A DNA stretch of 64,000 nucleotides from Amycolatopsis acidiphila (GCF_021391495.1 NZ_CP090063.1:7564001-7628000); one strand, 5' to 3'; shown: positions 15,143 to 25,109, counted from the first letter of the stretch. The notes: generated by a model not told the origin, from the letters alone. Numbers and translations: made by a program.

Positions 15143-15715
15143 ATGAGCGAGGCACCCCGATCCCGCAGGTCGACCCCCTGGCCCCCGGTCGACACCGAGT
15201 CCCCGGCCCCGCATCCCGACGCACCCCGGCCGGGTACGAAGCTGGCGGTGCACTACGACCAGTGCTTCGGCTGTGGAGACGTCGAAGGCGGGCTGCACAT
15301 GCGGTCGACGATGGGTGAGCACGCGCTGGTGCACAGCCAGTTCGCGGTCACCGAAGCGCACCAGGGCGCGCCCGGGCTGGCGCACGGCGGGCTGCTGGCC
15401 TGCGCGTTCGACGAGGCGCTCGGCTCGGCCGTCGGCAACCTGCTGCGCCGGCCGGCGGTGACCGGCAAGCTCGAAACGGACTTCCTGCGGCCGGTGCCGG
15501 TCGGCTCGACCCTGTTCATCACGGCCAAGGTGGACGGTGTGGCCGGCCGCAAGCTCTACGCCAGCGCGGAAGGCCGGCTCGGCGCCGAGGACGGCTCCGT
15601 CGCGGTCCGCGCCCGGGCCCTGTTCGTCGAGGTGGGCTTCGAGCACTTCACCACGCACGGTGACCCGGACGCGCTGACGAAGTTCCGGCAGACCCCGGAC
15701 CAGATCAACCCCTAG
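15143..15715 (+). CDS. PaaI/THEM4-like hotdog thioesterase
   Basis: A 190-residue protein with about 40 disordered Pro-rich residues followed by a hotdog fold. CFGCGDVEGGLH and PGLAHGGLLACAFDEALGS are the conserved turn and central helix; the Asp/Glu of the helix is the usual catalytic base. It hydrolyses an acyl-CoA, substrate unknown. Cytoplasmic. It converges with pknG, with a 33-bp gap. Confidence 0.85.
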   Translation: MSEAPRSRRSTPWPPVDTESPAPHPDAPRPGTKLAVHYDQCFGCGDVEGGLHMRSTMGEHALVHSQFAVTEAHQGAPGLAHGGLLACAFDEALGSAVGNLLRRPAVTGKLETDFLRPVPVGSTLFITAKVDGVAGRKLYASAEGRLGAEDGSVAVRARALFVEVGFEHFTTHGDPDALTKFRQTPDQINP

Positions 15716-15748
15716 GACCCGCCCACAACGGACCCGCTCCGCACACCC

Positions 15749-18133
15749 CTAGGTCAGGGTTCGCGGCCGGATCGCGTTCGCCCGGTCGACCAGGTCGACG
15801 CGGTCCGCCGCGGTGTTCGCCAGCCGGGCGAGCGCGCGGTAGCAGCGTTCCAGTCCGAACCGGACGTCCCGTTCGGACAACGCCCAGCCCAGCACCTTCG
15901 TCGGCGTCCGGTGCCCCGGCGGGGCGGCCTTCACCCACTGGAACGCGGCTTCGAGCACCTCCGCGGACAGCTTCGTGCGGCTCTCCGCGTCGAGCGTGAG
16001 CCGCTCCAGCCGGGTGCCCGCGTCGGCGAGGTCGCCTTCGGACACCGAGCCGTTGCCGGTCACCCGAGTCTTGATCTTGATCGCGGCGACCTGGGCGGCG
16101 ACGTAGTGCGTGGACGACGACGGCACCGACTCGAGCACCTCGATCGCGCTCGCGCGGGCGCCCTGTGCGAGATACACCCGCGCCAGGCCGAAGGCCGCGC
16201 TCACGTAGCTGCGGTCGGTCCGCCACACCAGCTCGTACAGCCGGGAAGCGGCGAAGTGGTCGCCGACGCCTTCGGCGCTCACCGCGAGGGCGAGCTTCGG
16301 CGCGATCTCGCCGGGCAGGTCGTCGTACACCGCCTCGAACGCCACCTGCGCGACCCGCTGGCGCCCGCCGGCGAGCTCGATCAGCCCGCGGTGCCAGTCG
16401 ATCCGCCAGTCGTGCGGGTAGCCGGCGCGGATCGCCAGGTACTGCGCGGCCTGCAGCTGCCGGTTCGCCTCCGCCAGCTCGCCGAGCTCGATGCGGGCAC
16501 GCACGATCCGCAGCCGCACCTCGATCGACTCGCGCGGCGCGCCGGTCAGCGCGTCGATCGCGCCCTGCGGGTCCAGCGCCGTGGTCGTGGCCAGCACACC
16601 GGCCGCCGGGTCGCTGGTGTCGACCTGCGGGATCGGCAGGCCGCCCACGACGTCCACGCCCTTCGGCAGGGCGACCGGCTGTCCCGGCTCCGGCACCACG
16701 ATGTCCACGCCGAACGTGTTGGTCTCCGGACCGAACACAGTGGACACACCGGGGCGGGCCTTTCCGGTGCCCATCGCCATGATCTCGCGCAGCACCCCGG
16801 CGAGCTGGTCGGCCATGTCCTCGGCGGTGATGAACCGGCGGTCCGGGTCGCGGTGCGTGGCGCGCTTGAGGAACCGGTGGTAGGAACCGAAGAGCTTGAA
16901 CAGCGGGACTTCGTCCGGGGTGGGCAGCGAGTCCTTGTACTTCGTGGTGTAGCCGTTGAACTCGAAGCTCAGCACGGCCAGCGTGCGCCCGACGGTGTAC
17001 AGGTCGGACGCGACGGAGGCGCCGTGCGTGGCCAGCTCCGGCGCGCTGTAGCCGGTGGTGAAGAACAGCGGGCTCGAGTAGTCGTCGAGGCGGCGCACCG
17101 CGCCCAGGTCGATCAGCTTGAGCTGCTCGTGGGTCTGGATCACGTTGTCCGGCTTGAGGTCGCAGTACAGCAGGTTCTGGCTGTGCAGGTACCCCAGCGC
17201 GGGCAGGATCTCCAGGCCGTAGGCGATGACCTGGCCGATCGGCAACGGCTCGGGCCTGCCGGCCTTGCGGTAGTGCGCCAGCGCCAGCTGCCGCAGCGAC
17301 TGCCCGCCCACGTACTCCATCACGATGTAGCCGACCGAGTGGCCGGTGCGCGCGTCCGGGTGCTGGACGAAGTTGTAGATCTTGACGATGTTCGGGTGCT
17401 CGACCTCGGCAAGGAACCGGGTCTCGTTCACGGCCGCGGCCATCGCCGTCGCGTCGCCGGTGTCGATCAGTCCTTTGAGGACGACCCAGCGGTCGTTGAC
17501 GTTGTGGTCCTGGGCGAGGTAGATCCAGCCGAGGCCGCCGTAGGCGAGCGCACCGAGCACCTCGTACTGGCCGCCGAGCAGGTCACCGGCCCGGAGCTTG
17601 GGGAGGAACGAGTACGGGGTCCCGCACTTCTCGCACACGCCCTCGGGCCCGGCGTCGCCGCGGCCGACCTTGGCCGAGCAGTTGCCGCAGTAACGCTTCT
17701 CCTCCGACACCACCGGGTTGGTGAGCACGGCGGACGCCGGGTCGCGGTAGGGCACCGGGGGCACCTCGACCAGGCCCAGCCCGAGCCGTCCGCGTCGGGA
17801 CGTGCGGCGGCCGGTGCGCCGCGAGGTGCCAGGGAACGCGCCGGAGCCGGTGCCGGGACCCGAGCCGGGGCCGCTGCCCGAGCCGGTGTGCCTGCCGCTG
17901 GAGCTCTCCGGCAGCACGCTCTCGGTGCCCGGGTCCGGCAGCTGCACGCCCGAACCGCTGGGGTGCTCGATCGGCTGCGGCGGCATGATGCTCGTCGTCG
18001 GCGGCGCCGGTGCCGCGAGCACGCTCGTCAGCTGCTGCTGCTGTGGCTGCGGCGGCGCGACCGGGCGGATGTACTGCGTCGACTCCGCGGGCGACTCGTC
18101 CAGACGACCGGAGATGGGCTCGTTGTCGGGCAT
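15749..18133 (-). CDS. pknG: Serine/threonine protein kinase PknG
   Basis: A 794-residue soluble kinase with the PknG layout: a long Pro/Gly/Ser-rich disordered N-terminus with a Gln run, a rubredoxin-like metal site (CGNC and CEKC, about residues 150-175), the kinase domain with YCDLKPDNV as catalytic loop and DLG in place of DFG, then a C-terminal TPR region. In mycobacteria PknG phosphorylates GarA to control glutamate and TCA metabolism. The ATG is 7 bp after glnH, in the conserved glnX-glnH-pknG operon. Confidence 0.95.
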   Translation of the reverse strand: MPDNEPISGRLDESPAESTQYIRPVAPPQPQQQQLTSVLAAPAPPTTSIMPPQPIEHPSGSGVQLPDPGTESVLPESSSGRHTGSGSGPGSGPGTGSGAFPGTSRRTGRRTSRRGRLGLGLVEVPPVPYRDPASAVLTNPVVSEEKRYCGNCSAKVGRGDAGPEGVCEKCGTPYSFLPKLRAGDLLGGQYEVLGALAYGGLGWIYLAQDHNVNDRWVVLKGLIDTGDATAMAAAVNETRFLAEVEHPNIVKIYNFVQHPDARTGHSVGYIVMEYVGGQSLRQLALAHYRKAGRPEPLPIGQVIAYGLEILPALGYLHSQNLLYCDLKPDNVIQTHEQLKLIDLGAVRRLDDYSSPLFFTTGYSAPELATHGASVASDLYTVGRTLAVLSFEFNGYTTKYKDSLPTPDEVPLFKLFGSYHRFLKRATHRDPDRRFITAEDMADQLAGVLREIMAMGTGKARPGVSTVFGPETNTFGVDIVVPEPGQPVALPKGVDVVGGLPIPQVDTSDPAAGVLATTTALDPQGAIDALTGAPRESIEVRLRIVRARIELGELAEANRQLQAAQYLAIRAGYPHDWRIDWHRGLIELAGGRQRVAQVAFEAVYDDLPGEIAPKLALAVSAEGVGDHFAASRLYELVWRTDRSYVSAAFGLARVYLAQGARASAIEVLESVPSSSTHYVAAQVAAIKIKTRVTGNGSVSEGDLADAGTRLERLTLDAESRTKLSAEVLEAAFQWVKAAPPGHRTPTKVLGWALSERDVRFGLERCYRALARLANTAADRVDLVDRANAIRPRTLT

Positions 18134-18140
18134 TGCTTCC

Positions 18141-19097
18141 TCACTGGTACGAGACGGGCGGCGGACCGGCGGGCCCGAGCACGGGCGCGATCCACGTGTT
18201 GTAGTTCTGCTGCCAGACACCGTCGCCCCGGACGCTTTCGAGCACCGAGTTGACGAACCGGACCATGTCCTCCTGGCCCTTCGGGATGCCCACGCCGTAG
18301 TGCTCCTCGGTGAACCTGTCCCCGACGACCTCGAGGTTCGGGTCCTGCTTCGCCATCCCGGCGAGGATCACGTCGTCGGTGGAGATCGCGTCGACCTGCC
18401 CCTGCTGCAGCATCACCAGGCAGTCGGACCAGTTGTTCACCGAGACCGGGATCGGCCGCGACGGCGCGTTCTGGATCGCGGCCAGCGAGGTGGACGTCTT
18501 GGTGGCGCACACCTTCTTCGCGCCGAGGTCGGCCATCCCCGTGATGCCGGAGTTGCGGGCCGCGAGCACCCGCTGCCCGGCGAGGTAGTACGTCGCGGAG
18601 AAGTCGACGTCCTTGAGCCGGGCACAGGTGATGCTGTAGGTGCGCACCACGATGTCCACCGCGTGCGTGCGCAGCACGTTCTCCCGCTGGGACGACGGGA
18701 TCGTCGTCCACTGCACGTGGCCCTCCCACGAGCCGAAGATCGCCGTGGCGATCTGCTTGACCATCTCGATGTCGAAGCCTTCGAGATTGCCGTTGGCGGG
18801 GTTGAGGAAGCCGAAGAGGTAAGTGGTCTGGTCGACCCCGGCGATCAGCCTGCCGCGCTGGCGGATCGCGGCCATCGTGGACCCGGACGGGATGCCCGGG
18901 CTGGGCGCGAGGCTGCGCGTGTCGCAGTCGTCCGCACCCGAGCCGGCGCTGACCTTGTCCGCGCCGCCGACGTTCGCCGGCTGCGGCGCCTGCACCGTGC
19001 CCACCGGGGCGGGGTCGACCGGGGTGCCCGCGCTGCCGCAGCCCGTGACGAGCAGCGCCACCGCCGCGAGGACGGCGGCGATCTTGTTCCGTCTCAC
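18141..19097 (-). CDS. glnH: GlnH, glutamate/aspartate-binding lipoprotein
   Basis: A 318-residue lipoprotein (lipobox LVTGC after a short signal) with a type-3 periplasmic solute-binding domain: RQRGRLIAGVDQTTYLFGF starts lobe 1 and GFDIEMVKQIA follows. The GTG start at 19097 overlaps the glnX stop by 4 bases. In Mycobacterium, GlnH binds Asp/Glu and signals through GlnX to PknG rather than only feeding a transporter; no permease gene is next to it here, which fits. Confidence 0.93.
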   Translation of the reverse strand: MRRNKIAAVLAAVALLVTGCGSAGTPVDPAPVGTVQAPQPANVGGADKVSAGSGADDCDTRSLAPSPGIPSGSTMAAIRQRGRLIAGVDQTTYLFGFLNPANGNLEGFDIEMVKQIATAIFGSWEGHVQWTTIPSSQRENVLRTHAVDIVVRTYSITCARLKDVDFSATYYLAGQRVLAARNSGITGMADLGAKKVCATKTSTSLAAIQNAPSRPIPVSVNNWSDCLVMLQQGQVDAISTDDVILAGMAKQDPNLEVVGDRFTEEHYGVGIPKGQEDMVRFVNSVLESVRGDGVWQQNYNTWIAPVLGPAGPPPVSYQ

Positions 19098-20491
19098 CGG
19101 TACTCCCTCAGGCGGTCCCGGATCCCGATGGTCACGCCGGCGGCGGCGACCACGGACAGCACCGCGACGCCGGGCGCGAGCAGGGTCAGCGCCCCGTCGG
19201 CGCCGCTGGTGTCGTCCAGGAAGCTCTGCCGTCCGACGTCGATCGCGGTCACCAGCTCCTGGTCCAGCTTGCCGAACGACGCGGCCGCGCCGTTCGGGGC
19301 CGTCGTGTCGACGGCCTCGCGCACCGCGTCGGCGTAGTTGCCGCTGTCGTCCTTCGCACGGATGTCCTTGTGCGTCTGCAGCCAGGTGTTGGCGTTCGCC
19401 AGCGCCGCGTCGATCTGCTTGCCCGCGTCGCCGGTCATCAGGCCCTGCGCCTGCTTGAGCAGCCCGGTGAACAACGGGCCGAGCTGCTGGTAGTCCTGCT
19501 CGTAGGAACCACCGTCGCCGCGGGCGACGAGCGTCATCATCTCGTCGGCGCGGGCCTGCACCGCGGCGCTGCGCGCGCGGACCAGCACGTCGACCGGATG
19601 GCTGCCGTCGTCGCGGCCGGCTCCGACGAGCACGCTCTGCACGATCAGCGCGACCGCGCCCCACAGCAGCAGGACCACCATCGCGCCGGTGCCGACGACG
19701 AGGCCGATGTTGAGCAGCCGGTTGGTCCGCCGGGTCAGGTACACCTGGGTCGCGATGAGCGCGGCGAGCACGGCGACCAGCAGGACCGTGCTGAACCACG
19801 GGAAGCCGCTGACGTCCTCCTGCTCGGCGGTCAGCCTGCCGGTGTCGATGTTGTAGAGGTCCGCGGCGGCGGGCAGGATCGTCGTGCGCATCAGGTTCGA
19901 CGCCTCGCGCAGGTAGGACGCGCCGACCGGGAAGCCCTGGAGGTTGTTCGCCCTGGCCCGCTCGATGATGCCGGTGTAGACCGGCAGGTTGCGGCTGAGG
20001 ATGTCGACCTTGGTGGCGGCGTCGGCGTAGCCCTCGGAGTCCGAAGCGGCCTTCGCGAGCGCCGCGCCCGCGCGGGCGATGTCGAGGTCGTAGCGGGCTC
20101 GCAGCTCGGGCGGCTCGGCGCCGATCACCAGGAACGCGTTGGCCGACGTGGCGTCCGCGTCGGACAGTGAGCGGTACACCTCCTGCGACGCGGCGGTCAG
20201 CGGCTCGCGGTGGTCGATCAGCTCGTTGATCGTGTCGTTCTTGCCCTGGACGGCGAAGGTGCCGACCAGCCCGAAGATCAGGCACAGCAGCACGAGCCCG
20301 ACGCCGATCACGGTCAGCCGTCCCGGACTCCGGCGGACCGACTTGGTCAGGGCGCGCCAGCCGGTGACCGGCAGGTCCAGCAACCCGGCGAAGCCACTGC
20401 GCCCCTGTGCACCGGACGCGGGTGGATCGGGCACGGGAGGTTCCGCCACGGGTCCGCTCGGCGCCCCCGGCCGCACCGCGGTACTCGTCAT
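19094..20491 (-). CDS. glnX: GlnX membrane sensor protein
   Basis: A 465-residue membrane protein: a Pro-rich cytoplasmic N-terminus, TM1 near residue 60 (LTVIGVGLVLLCLIFGLVG), a large extracytoplasmic helical domain, two further TM segments near 240-300, a second helical external domain, and a last TM ending in the basic tail IRDRLREYR. This matches GlnX of mycobacteria, the partner that passes the GlnH state to PknG. The ATG is preceded by GAGGGGTGGAG. Confidence 0.88.
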   Translation of the reverse strand: MTSTAVRPGAPSGPVAEPPVPDPPASGAQGRSGFAGLLDLPVTGWRALTKSVRRSPGRLTVIGVGLVLLCLIFGLVGTFAVQGKNDTINELIDHREPLTAASQEVYRSLSDADATSANAFLVIGAEPPELRARYDLDIARAGAALAKAASDSEGYADAATKVDILSRNLPVYTGIIERARANNLQGFPVGASYLREASNLMRTTILPAAADLYNIDTGRLTAEQEDVSGFPWFSTVLLVAVLAALIATQVYLTRRTNRLLNIGLVVGTGAMVVLLLWGAVALIVQSVLVGAGRDDGSHPVDVLVRARSAAVQARADEMMTLVARGDGGSYEQDYQQLGPLFTGLLKQAQGLMTGDAGKQIDAALANANTWLQTHKDIRAKDDSGNYADAVREAVDTTAPNGAAASFGKLDQELVTAIDVGRQSFLDDTSGADGALTLLAPGVAVLSVVAAAGVTIGIRDRLREYR

Positions 20492-20698
20492 GAATCTCCA
20501 CCCCTCACCCGGTGTTCCACCCGCATGAAGGTATCCGAGTCACCACGGCGGTCGCCATCGAGTCCGGCCGATCGGAAATTCTCACCCGGCGTTATTGACA
20601 CGTGTCTTTCCTGTTGCCTTACCGGGCCGCTATCTCCTTTCCGCCCCGATGCCGAGAACCACTCGGATGGGCGCACACGCGCGTGCTCAGCGTGACAT

Positions 20699-21778
20699 TC
20701 AGGGCACCACTTCCACGACCACCGACGGCGACTCCAGGTGCACCATGTGGCCCGCGCCCTCGACGTACCGGACGCCCGGCAGCGACGCGGCATTCGTCGC
20801 GGGCAGCACCGCGTCCAGCCTGCCCCACAGCACCGTCACCGGAACGTCCACTTCGGACAACAGCGGGCGGACGTCCAATGGTCGCAGCAGGGTGTCGAGC
20901 AGCGTGCGAAGCGCCTTGTCGACGCCGTCGATCCGCTTGTACCTCATCAGGTCGTCCGCGAGGCGGCGGGTCGCCTGCGCGGGATCGGCGAACAGCGCGG
21001 CGAGATGCGGTTTCAGCTCCCGCCTCGACGTTGCCGTGGCGAAGCCGCGCAGGTAGTCGGCGTTGATGTCGTCACCGAACCCGGCAGGCGCCACGAGCGT
21101 CAGCGAAGCGACTCTCGACGGCTCACGCGCCGCCGCGGCGACCACCACCGCTCCCCCGAGCGAGTGCCCGACGAGATGCGCACGCGAGATCTCCATGGCC
21201 GCCAGGAATCCCAGCACCGCGTCGGCGAGCGTGTCCAGCGACCCGTCGCCCACGTCCTTGCTCGACTCGCCGTGCCCGGGCAGGTCCAGGGCGTGCACCG
21301 TCCGGCGCTCGGACAGCGGCTCCTGCACGAACAGCCAGGAGTTCTTGTCACCGCCGTAGCCGTGCACCAGGACGACGTGCTCGTCGCCCTCGCCGAGCGT
21401 GGCGTACGCGAGTGTCCGCCCGCCGACCTCGACCGTGCCGGTGACCGGGCCGGGGACCTCCGCGACCGCACCCGAGTCCAGCTCCGCACGGGCCTGCCGG
21501 GCAGCCGCCTCGATCTCCTCCTCCGGCACCTCGGCCGGCGCGATCAGCGCGATGGTGCCGCCCACCGGCACGTCCTCGTTGACCTGCGCGATCACCCGGC
21601 GCAACACGCCCTCGTCGGACGCCTCCAGCGATCCGGTGATCTTGTCGGTGTCGATGTCCGCGAGCTCGTCACCGTCGGCGATCTCGTCGCCCTCCGCGGC
21701 AACCCACTCGGTGACCTTGCCGCTGGCCATCGACAGGCCCCACTTCGGCATCACGACCTTCGCGATCCGCTCGTCCAT
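20699..21778 (-). CDS. acoC: Acetoin dehydrogenase E2 (AcoC), lipoyl-alpha/beta hydrolase type
   Basis: A 359-residue protein with a lipoyl domain at residues 1-80 (lipoyl-Lys in DIDTDKITG), a linker, then an alpha/beta hydrolase fold with VLVHGYGGDKNSW and the nucleophile elbow GHSLGG, and a late GAGHMVHLE His. The fold matches AcoC of acetoin dehydrogenase, not the CAT-type E2 of pyruvate dehydrogenase. The ATG overlaps the acoB stop (TGATG). It accepts the acetyl group from acetoin cleavage by AcoAB. Confidence 0.9.
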   Translation of the reverse strand: MDERIAKVVMPKWGLSMASGKVTEWVAAEGDEIADGDELADIDTDKITGSLEASDEGVLRRVIAQVNEDVPVGGTIALIAPAEVPEEEIEAAARQARAELDSGAVAEVPGPVTGTVEVGGRTLAYATLGEGDEHVVLVHGYGGDKNSWLFVQEPLSERRTVHALDLPGHGESSKDVGDGSLDTLADAVLGFLAAMEISRAHLVGHSLGGAVVVAAAAREPSRVASLTLVAPAGFGDDINADYLRGFATATSRRELKPHLAALFADPAQATRRLADDLMRYKRIDGVDKALRTLLDTLLRPLDVRPLLSEVDVPVTVLWGRLDAVLPATNAASLPGVRYVEGAGHMVHLESPSVVVEVVP

Positions 21779-22791
21779 CAGCGCTGCCACTCCACGACAG
21801 CCTTGGCGGCGTTGACGACCCGTTGCGCGTCCGGGATGTAGAGGTCCTCGAGCGCGTCGGAGAACGGCACCGGCGTGTGCGGGGCGGTGACCATCTCGAT
21901 CGGCGCGCGCAACGCGCCGAAGGCCTGCTTCGCGACCAGCGCGGAGATGTCGGTCGCGAGGTTGCAGCGCGGCGTCGCCTCGTCGACGACGACCAGCCTG
22001 CCGGTGTTCTCGACGCTCTCCAGGATCGTCTCCGTGTCGAGCGGGCTGGTCGTGCGCGGGTCGATGAGCTCGACCTCGATCCCGGAGCTCGCGAGCTCCG
22101 CGGCGGCGGCCTCCGCGACGGCGACCATCCGGCCGATCGCCACGATCGTCACGTCGTCGCCGTCGCGGACGACATTGGCTTCGCCGAACGGGATCGCGTA
22201 GCTGTCCTCGGGGACTTCGCCAGTGCTGTCGTAGAGCACCTTGTGCTCGCAGAAGATCACCGGGTCGTTGTCGCGGATCGACTGGATCAACAGGCCCTTC
22301 GCCTCGTACGGGCTGGACGGCACGACGACCTTCAACCCCGGGATGTGGGTGAAGATCGAGTAGAGCGCCTGCGAATGCTGGGCCGCCGCGCGCAGCCCGG
22401 CGCCGTACATCGTGCGGATCACCACGGGTGTCTCGGCGTTGCCGCCGAACATGTAGCGGAACTTGGCCGCCTGGTTGAAGATCTGGTCGAAGCAGACGCC
22501 CATGAAGTCGATGAACATCAGCTCGGCGACCGGCCGCAGCCCGCGGGTCGCGGCACCGATCGCGGCACCGATGAACGCCGACTCGGTGATCGGCGTGTCC
22601 AGCACCCGCCCAGGGAACCGGTGGTAGAGCCCCTTCGTGACACCGAGTACGCCGCCCCAGGCGTCCTCTTCGCCGGGGCTGCCGGCGCCGCCCGCGTTGT
22701 CCTCGCCCATGACCACGACCGTGGCGTCACGCTCCATCTCCTGGGTGAGCGCCTCGTTGATCGCGTCGCGGTAGCTGATCGTGCGTGCCAT
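21778..22791 (-). CDS. acoB: Acetoin dehydrogenase E1 beta (AcoB)
   Basis: A 337-residue transketolase-like beta subunit. MARTISYRDAINEALTQEM and VVVMGEDN begin the pyrimidine-binding domain; GATRGLRPVAELMFIDF and the C-terminal transketolase domain follow. It forms an alpha2beta2 TPP enzyme with AcoA. The start at 22791 is preceded by GGAGCG; a longer frame to 22908 lies over acoA and is not used. Confidence 0.92.
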   Translation of the reverse strand: MARTISYRDAINEALTQEMERDATVVVMGEDNAGGAGSPGEEDAWGGVLGVTKGLYHRFPGRVLDTPITESAFIGAAIGAATRGLRPVAELMFIDFMGVCFDQIFNQAAKFRYMFGGNAETPVVIRTMYGAGLRAAAQHSQALYSIFTHIPGLKVVVPSSPYEAKGLLIQSIRDNDPVIFCEHKVLYDSTGEVPEDSYAIPFGEANVVRDGDDVTIVAIGRMVAVAEAAAAELASSGIEVELIDPRTTSPLDTETILESVENTGRLVVVDEATPRCNLATDISALVAKQAFGALRAPIEMVTAPHTPVPFSDALEDLYIPDAQRVVNAAKAVVEWQR

Positions 22792-22801
22792 TTCGCGCTC
22801 C

Positions 22802-23797
22802 TCAGTACGACACGTAGACGTCGGTTTCCAGGTCTTCGCGGCCGGGTTTCGGCGCGGCCTTCGCCTCGGCGGCCGCGGCGTCGACCAGATCGGCCACCTG
22901 GGCGTCAATCGAGTCCAATGTGGACGTCAAGAGCTGCCCGGTCCCGGTGACCCTGGCGCGGAAGCGCTTGAGGCAGTCGAGCTTGTCGCGGGCGTTGGCG
23001 ACCTCGTCGGCACGGTAGGTCTGCTGGTCGCCCTCGAAATGCCCGAAGTACCGGGTGAACTTGACCTCGATCAGGGTCGGGCCGCCGCCCTCGCGGGCAC
23101 GCCTGATGGCCTCGCCTGCCGCCTCGTACACGGCGAAGAAGTCGAACCCGTCCACGATCACGCCCGGCATCCCGAAGCCCGCAGCGCGGTCGGCGATGTT
23201 GTCCGCCGACACCGACCACGTGCTGGCCGTGGCCTCGGCGTAGCCGTTGTTCTCCGCCACGAAGATCGCGGGCAGGTTCCACACCGACGCCAGGTTGAGC
23301 GCTTCGCAGGTGGTGCCCTGGTTGCTCGCTCCGTCGCCGAAGAACGCCACGCCCACCCCGCCGGTGTGCAGCTGCTTCGCCGCCAGCGCGGTACCGCAGA
23401 TCAACGGCGGACCGCCGCCCACGATGCCGTTGGCCCCGAGCATCCCCTTCGACAGGTCGGCGATGTGCATCGAACCGCCCTTGCCGTGGCAGGAGCCGGT
23501 GCGGCGGCCGTAGATCTCGGCCATCATCGCCTTCGGGTCCACGCCCTTCGCGATGCAGTGCCCGTGCCCGCGATGGGTGCTCGCGATCGAGTCGCGGTCC
23601 TCCAGGTGCAGGCAGACCCCGGTCGCGGACGCCTCCTCACCCGCGTAGAGGTGCACGAACCCGGGGATCTCGCCGGTCGCGAACTCCTCGTGCACGCGTT
23701 CCTCGAACGCGCGGATCGTCCGCATCGTGCGGTAGGCCTCGACCAGGCGGTCGGCGTCAAGGCCGGGCTGAGCGGGTGTGCGCAAGGTGTCCGTCAT
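22802..23797 (-). CDS. acoA: Acetoin dehydrogenase E1 alpha (AcoA)
   Basis: A 331-residue TPP-dependent alpha subunit. It has the TPP/Mg motif GDGASNQG ending in AENNGYAE, the phosphorylation-loop-like STHRGHGHCIAKG and GKGGSMHIAD. It cleaves acetoin to acetaldehyde and hydroxyethyl-TPP. Its start lies within the last 41 bases of the upstream acoX gene, so the operon is tightly coupled. Confidence 0.93.
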   Translation of the reverse strand: MTDTLRTPAQPGLDADRLVEAYRTMRTIRAFEERVHEEFATGEIPGFVHLYAGEEASATGVCLHLEDRDSIASTHRGHGHCIAKGVDPKAMMAEIYGRRTGSCHGKGGSMHIADLSKGMLGANGIVGGGPPLICGTALAAKQLHTGGVGVAFFGDGASNQGTTCEALNLASVWNLPAIFVAENNGYAEATASTWSVSADNIADRAAGFGMPGVIVDGFDFFAVYEAAGEAIRRAREGGGPTLIEVKFTRYFGHFEGDQQTYRADEVANARDKLDCLKRFRARVTGTGQLLTSTLDSIDAQVADLVDAAAAEAKAAPKPGREDLETDVYVSY

Positions 23798-24806
23798 CGT
23801 TGACGTTCCTTTCTTCGGTGAGCAGGCCGAGGCTGGCGGCTTCGGTCAGGGCGGCGGTGACGTCTACGCAGTGCGGCCCGTCCGCCCGCAGCCGGATCGA
23901 GGCGGGCCGGCCGTCGAGGAGTTCGAGCTCGCGTTCGCCGTCGACGGCCACCACCCCGCACGGTTCGAGCTCGACGGTCTCGCCCACGGGAAGCACGCGG
24001 CAGTCGCGGACGCCGACGGGCACGACGAGGCCGGGCGCGATGGGCGCCCGCACGACCCAGCGGGCCTGCCCCGGCGGCGCGAACCGCAACGCGACACCCT
24101 GCGGTTCCTCGCGGGGGCTCGGGCACAGCTGCCCGGCGACGCTGGACAGGCCGATGGCGTCGGGTTCGGCGAAGGTGCAGTAGAGCTCGGTGAGTTGCGC
24201 GGGCTCCCACAACGCGCGGGAGCCGACGTAGGGCGAGCTGGACCCGCAGACGTCGACGAGGGCGAGTTCGGTCCGCTCGCCCGCGGTGACCTCGAGGACC
24301 GAGGCGCGCCGGGTCGCCCGGACCGCGCCCGTGGCGACCAGGCCGGCGGCGAGCCCGGCGACGGTGGCCTCGCGGAGCTGGGGAAACGTGTTGTTCGTAC
24401 CGGTCGACAGGGGCAGCAGCGGCACCTCGCCGCACGCGGCGGCGGCCACCCGAGCCGTGCCGTCACCACCGAGGCAGATGATCACCTTCGCACCGGCGGC
24501 ACGCATGCGGCCGACGGCGTTGGTGGTGTCCTGGGCGGAGTCGGTGAGCGGGTCGGCGTCGCAGAACTCGACAGCGGGCCAGGGGTCGCGCCGGGTGCGC
24601 AGAGCCCGCAGGACGGCGGCGGAGATCCCGCCGAGGTCGGTGGACAGCAGCACACGAGTGACGCCGACGGAGGCGAGCGCGGTGAGCAGCCGCTGCACCA
24701 TGTTGGCCTTCTCGGCCGTGGGGAACACCGAGGCCTTCGCGACCAGCCGCCGGATGTCGCGGCCGGACGCGGGATTCGCCACGATCCCCGCTGTGTGCTC
24801 CGTCAC
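23757..24806 (-). CDS. acoX: AcoX-like ATP-NAD kinase family protein
   Basis: A 349-residue protein with an NAD-kinase fold: IVANPASGRDIRRL at the N-terminus, the GGDG motif in LGGDGTARV, and LPLSTGTNNTFP. This matches AcoX, found in aco operons with unproven role. The GTG at 24806 is preferred; a frame reading to 24857 would start inside the cold-shock terminator. Confidence 0.85.
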   Translation of the reverse strand: MTEHTAGIVANPASGRDIRRLVAKASVFPTAEKANMVQRLLTALASVGVTRVLLSTDLGGISAAVLRALRTRRDPWPAVEFCDADPLTDSAQDTTNAVGRMRAAGAKVIICLGGDGTARVAAAACGEVPLLPLSTGTNNTFPQLREATVAGLAAGLVATGAVRATRRASVLEVTAGERTELALVDVCGSSSPYVGSRALWEPAQLTELYCTFAEPDAIGLSSVAGQLCPSPREEPQGVALRFAPPGQARWVVRAPIAPGLVVPVGVRDCRVLPVGETVELEPCGVVAVDGERELELLDGRPASIRLRADGPHCVDVTAALTEAASLGLLTEERNVNDDGHLAHTRSARP

Positions 24807-24860
24807 AGCTACCCATGGGACACCCGGAGTGGCCCCGGACGGAAGAGGTGCACACAAAGA

Positions 24861-24889
24861 AGCCCCCGCCTCGTGGTGAGGCGGGGGCT
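24861..24889 (-). terminator. Terminator of cold-shock gene 2
   Basis: AGCCCCCGCCTC and GAGGCGGGGGCT form a perfect 12-bp stem with a 5-base loop, followed by TTCTTTGTG on the minus strand, 16 bases past the cold-shock stop. Confidence 0.85.
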
Positions 24890-24905
24890 CGCTTCGAAGC
24901 CTGAG

Positions 24906-25109
24906 TCAGATGAGGCTGACCGAGGTGGCCTGCGGGCCCTTCTGGCCCTGACCGATCTCGAACTCGACCCGTGCGTTCTCGTCGAGGCTACGGAAGCCGT
25001 TGCCCTGGATTTCCGAGTAGTGCACGAAGACGTCGCCGCCACCGTTGTCGGGGGTGATGAAGCCGAACCCCTTCTCGGAGTTGAACCACTTCACAGTGCC
25101 CTGAACCAT
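24906..25109 (-). CDS. Cold-shock protein, CspA family (second copy)
   Basis: A 67-residue cold-shock domain ([18 protein letters not shown], then DVFVHYSEI), paralogous to the protein at 11294-11497. The ATG at 25109 has GGAGAT nine bases upstream. The 163 bp between it and the desaturase gene probably contains its promoter and a long, comparatively A/T-rich leader, as usual for cold-shock mRNAs. Confidence 0.92.
   Translation of the reverse strand: MVQGTVKWFNSEKGFGFITPDNGGGDVFVHYSEIQGNGFRSLDENARVEFEIGQGQKGPQATSVSLI

Noticed and set aside
15911..18253. A 780-codon plus-strand frame opposite pknG
   Set aside because: Antisense to a well-supported kinase gene, with biased composition and no domain.
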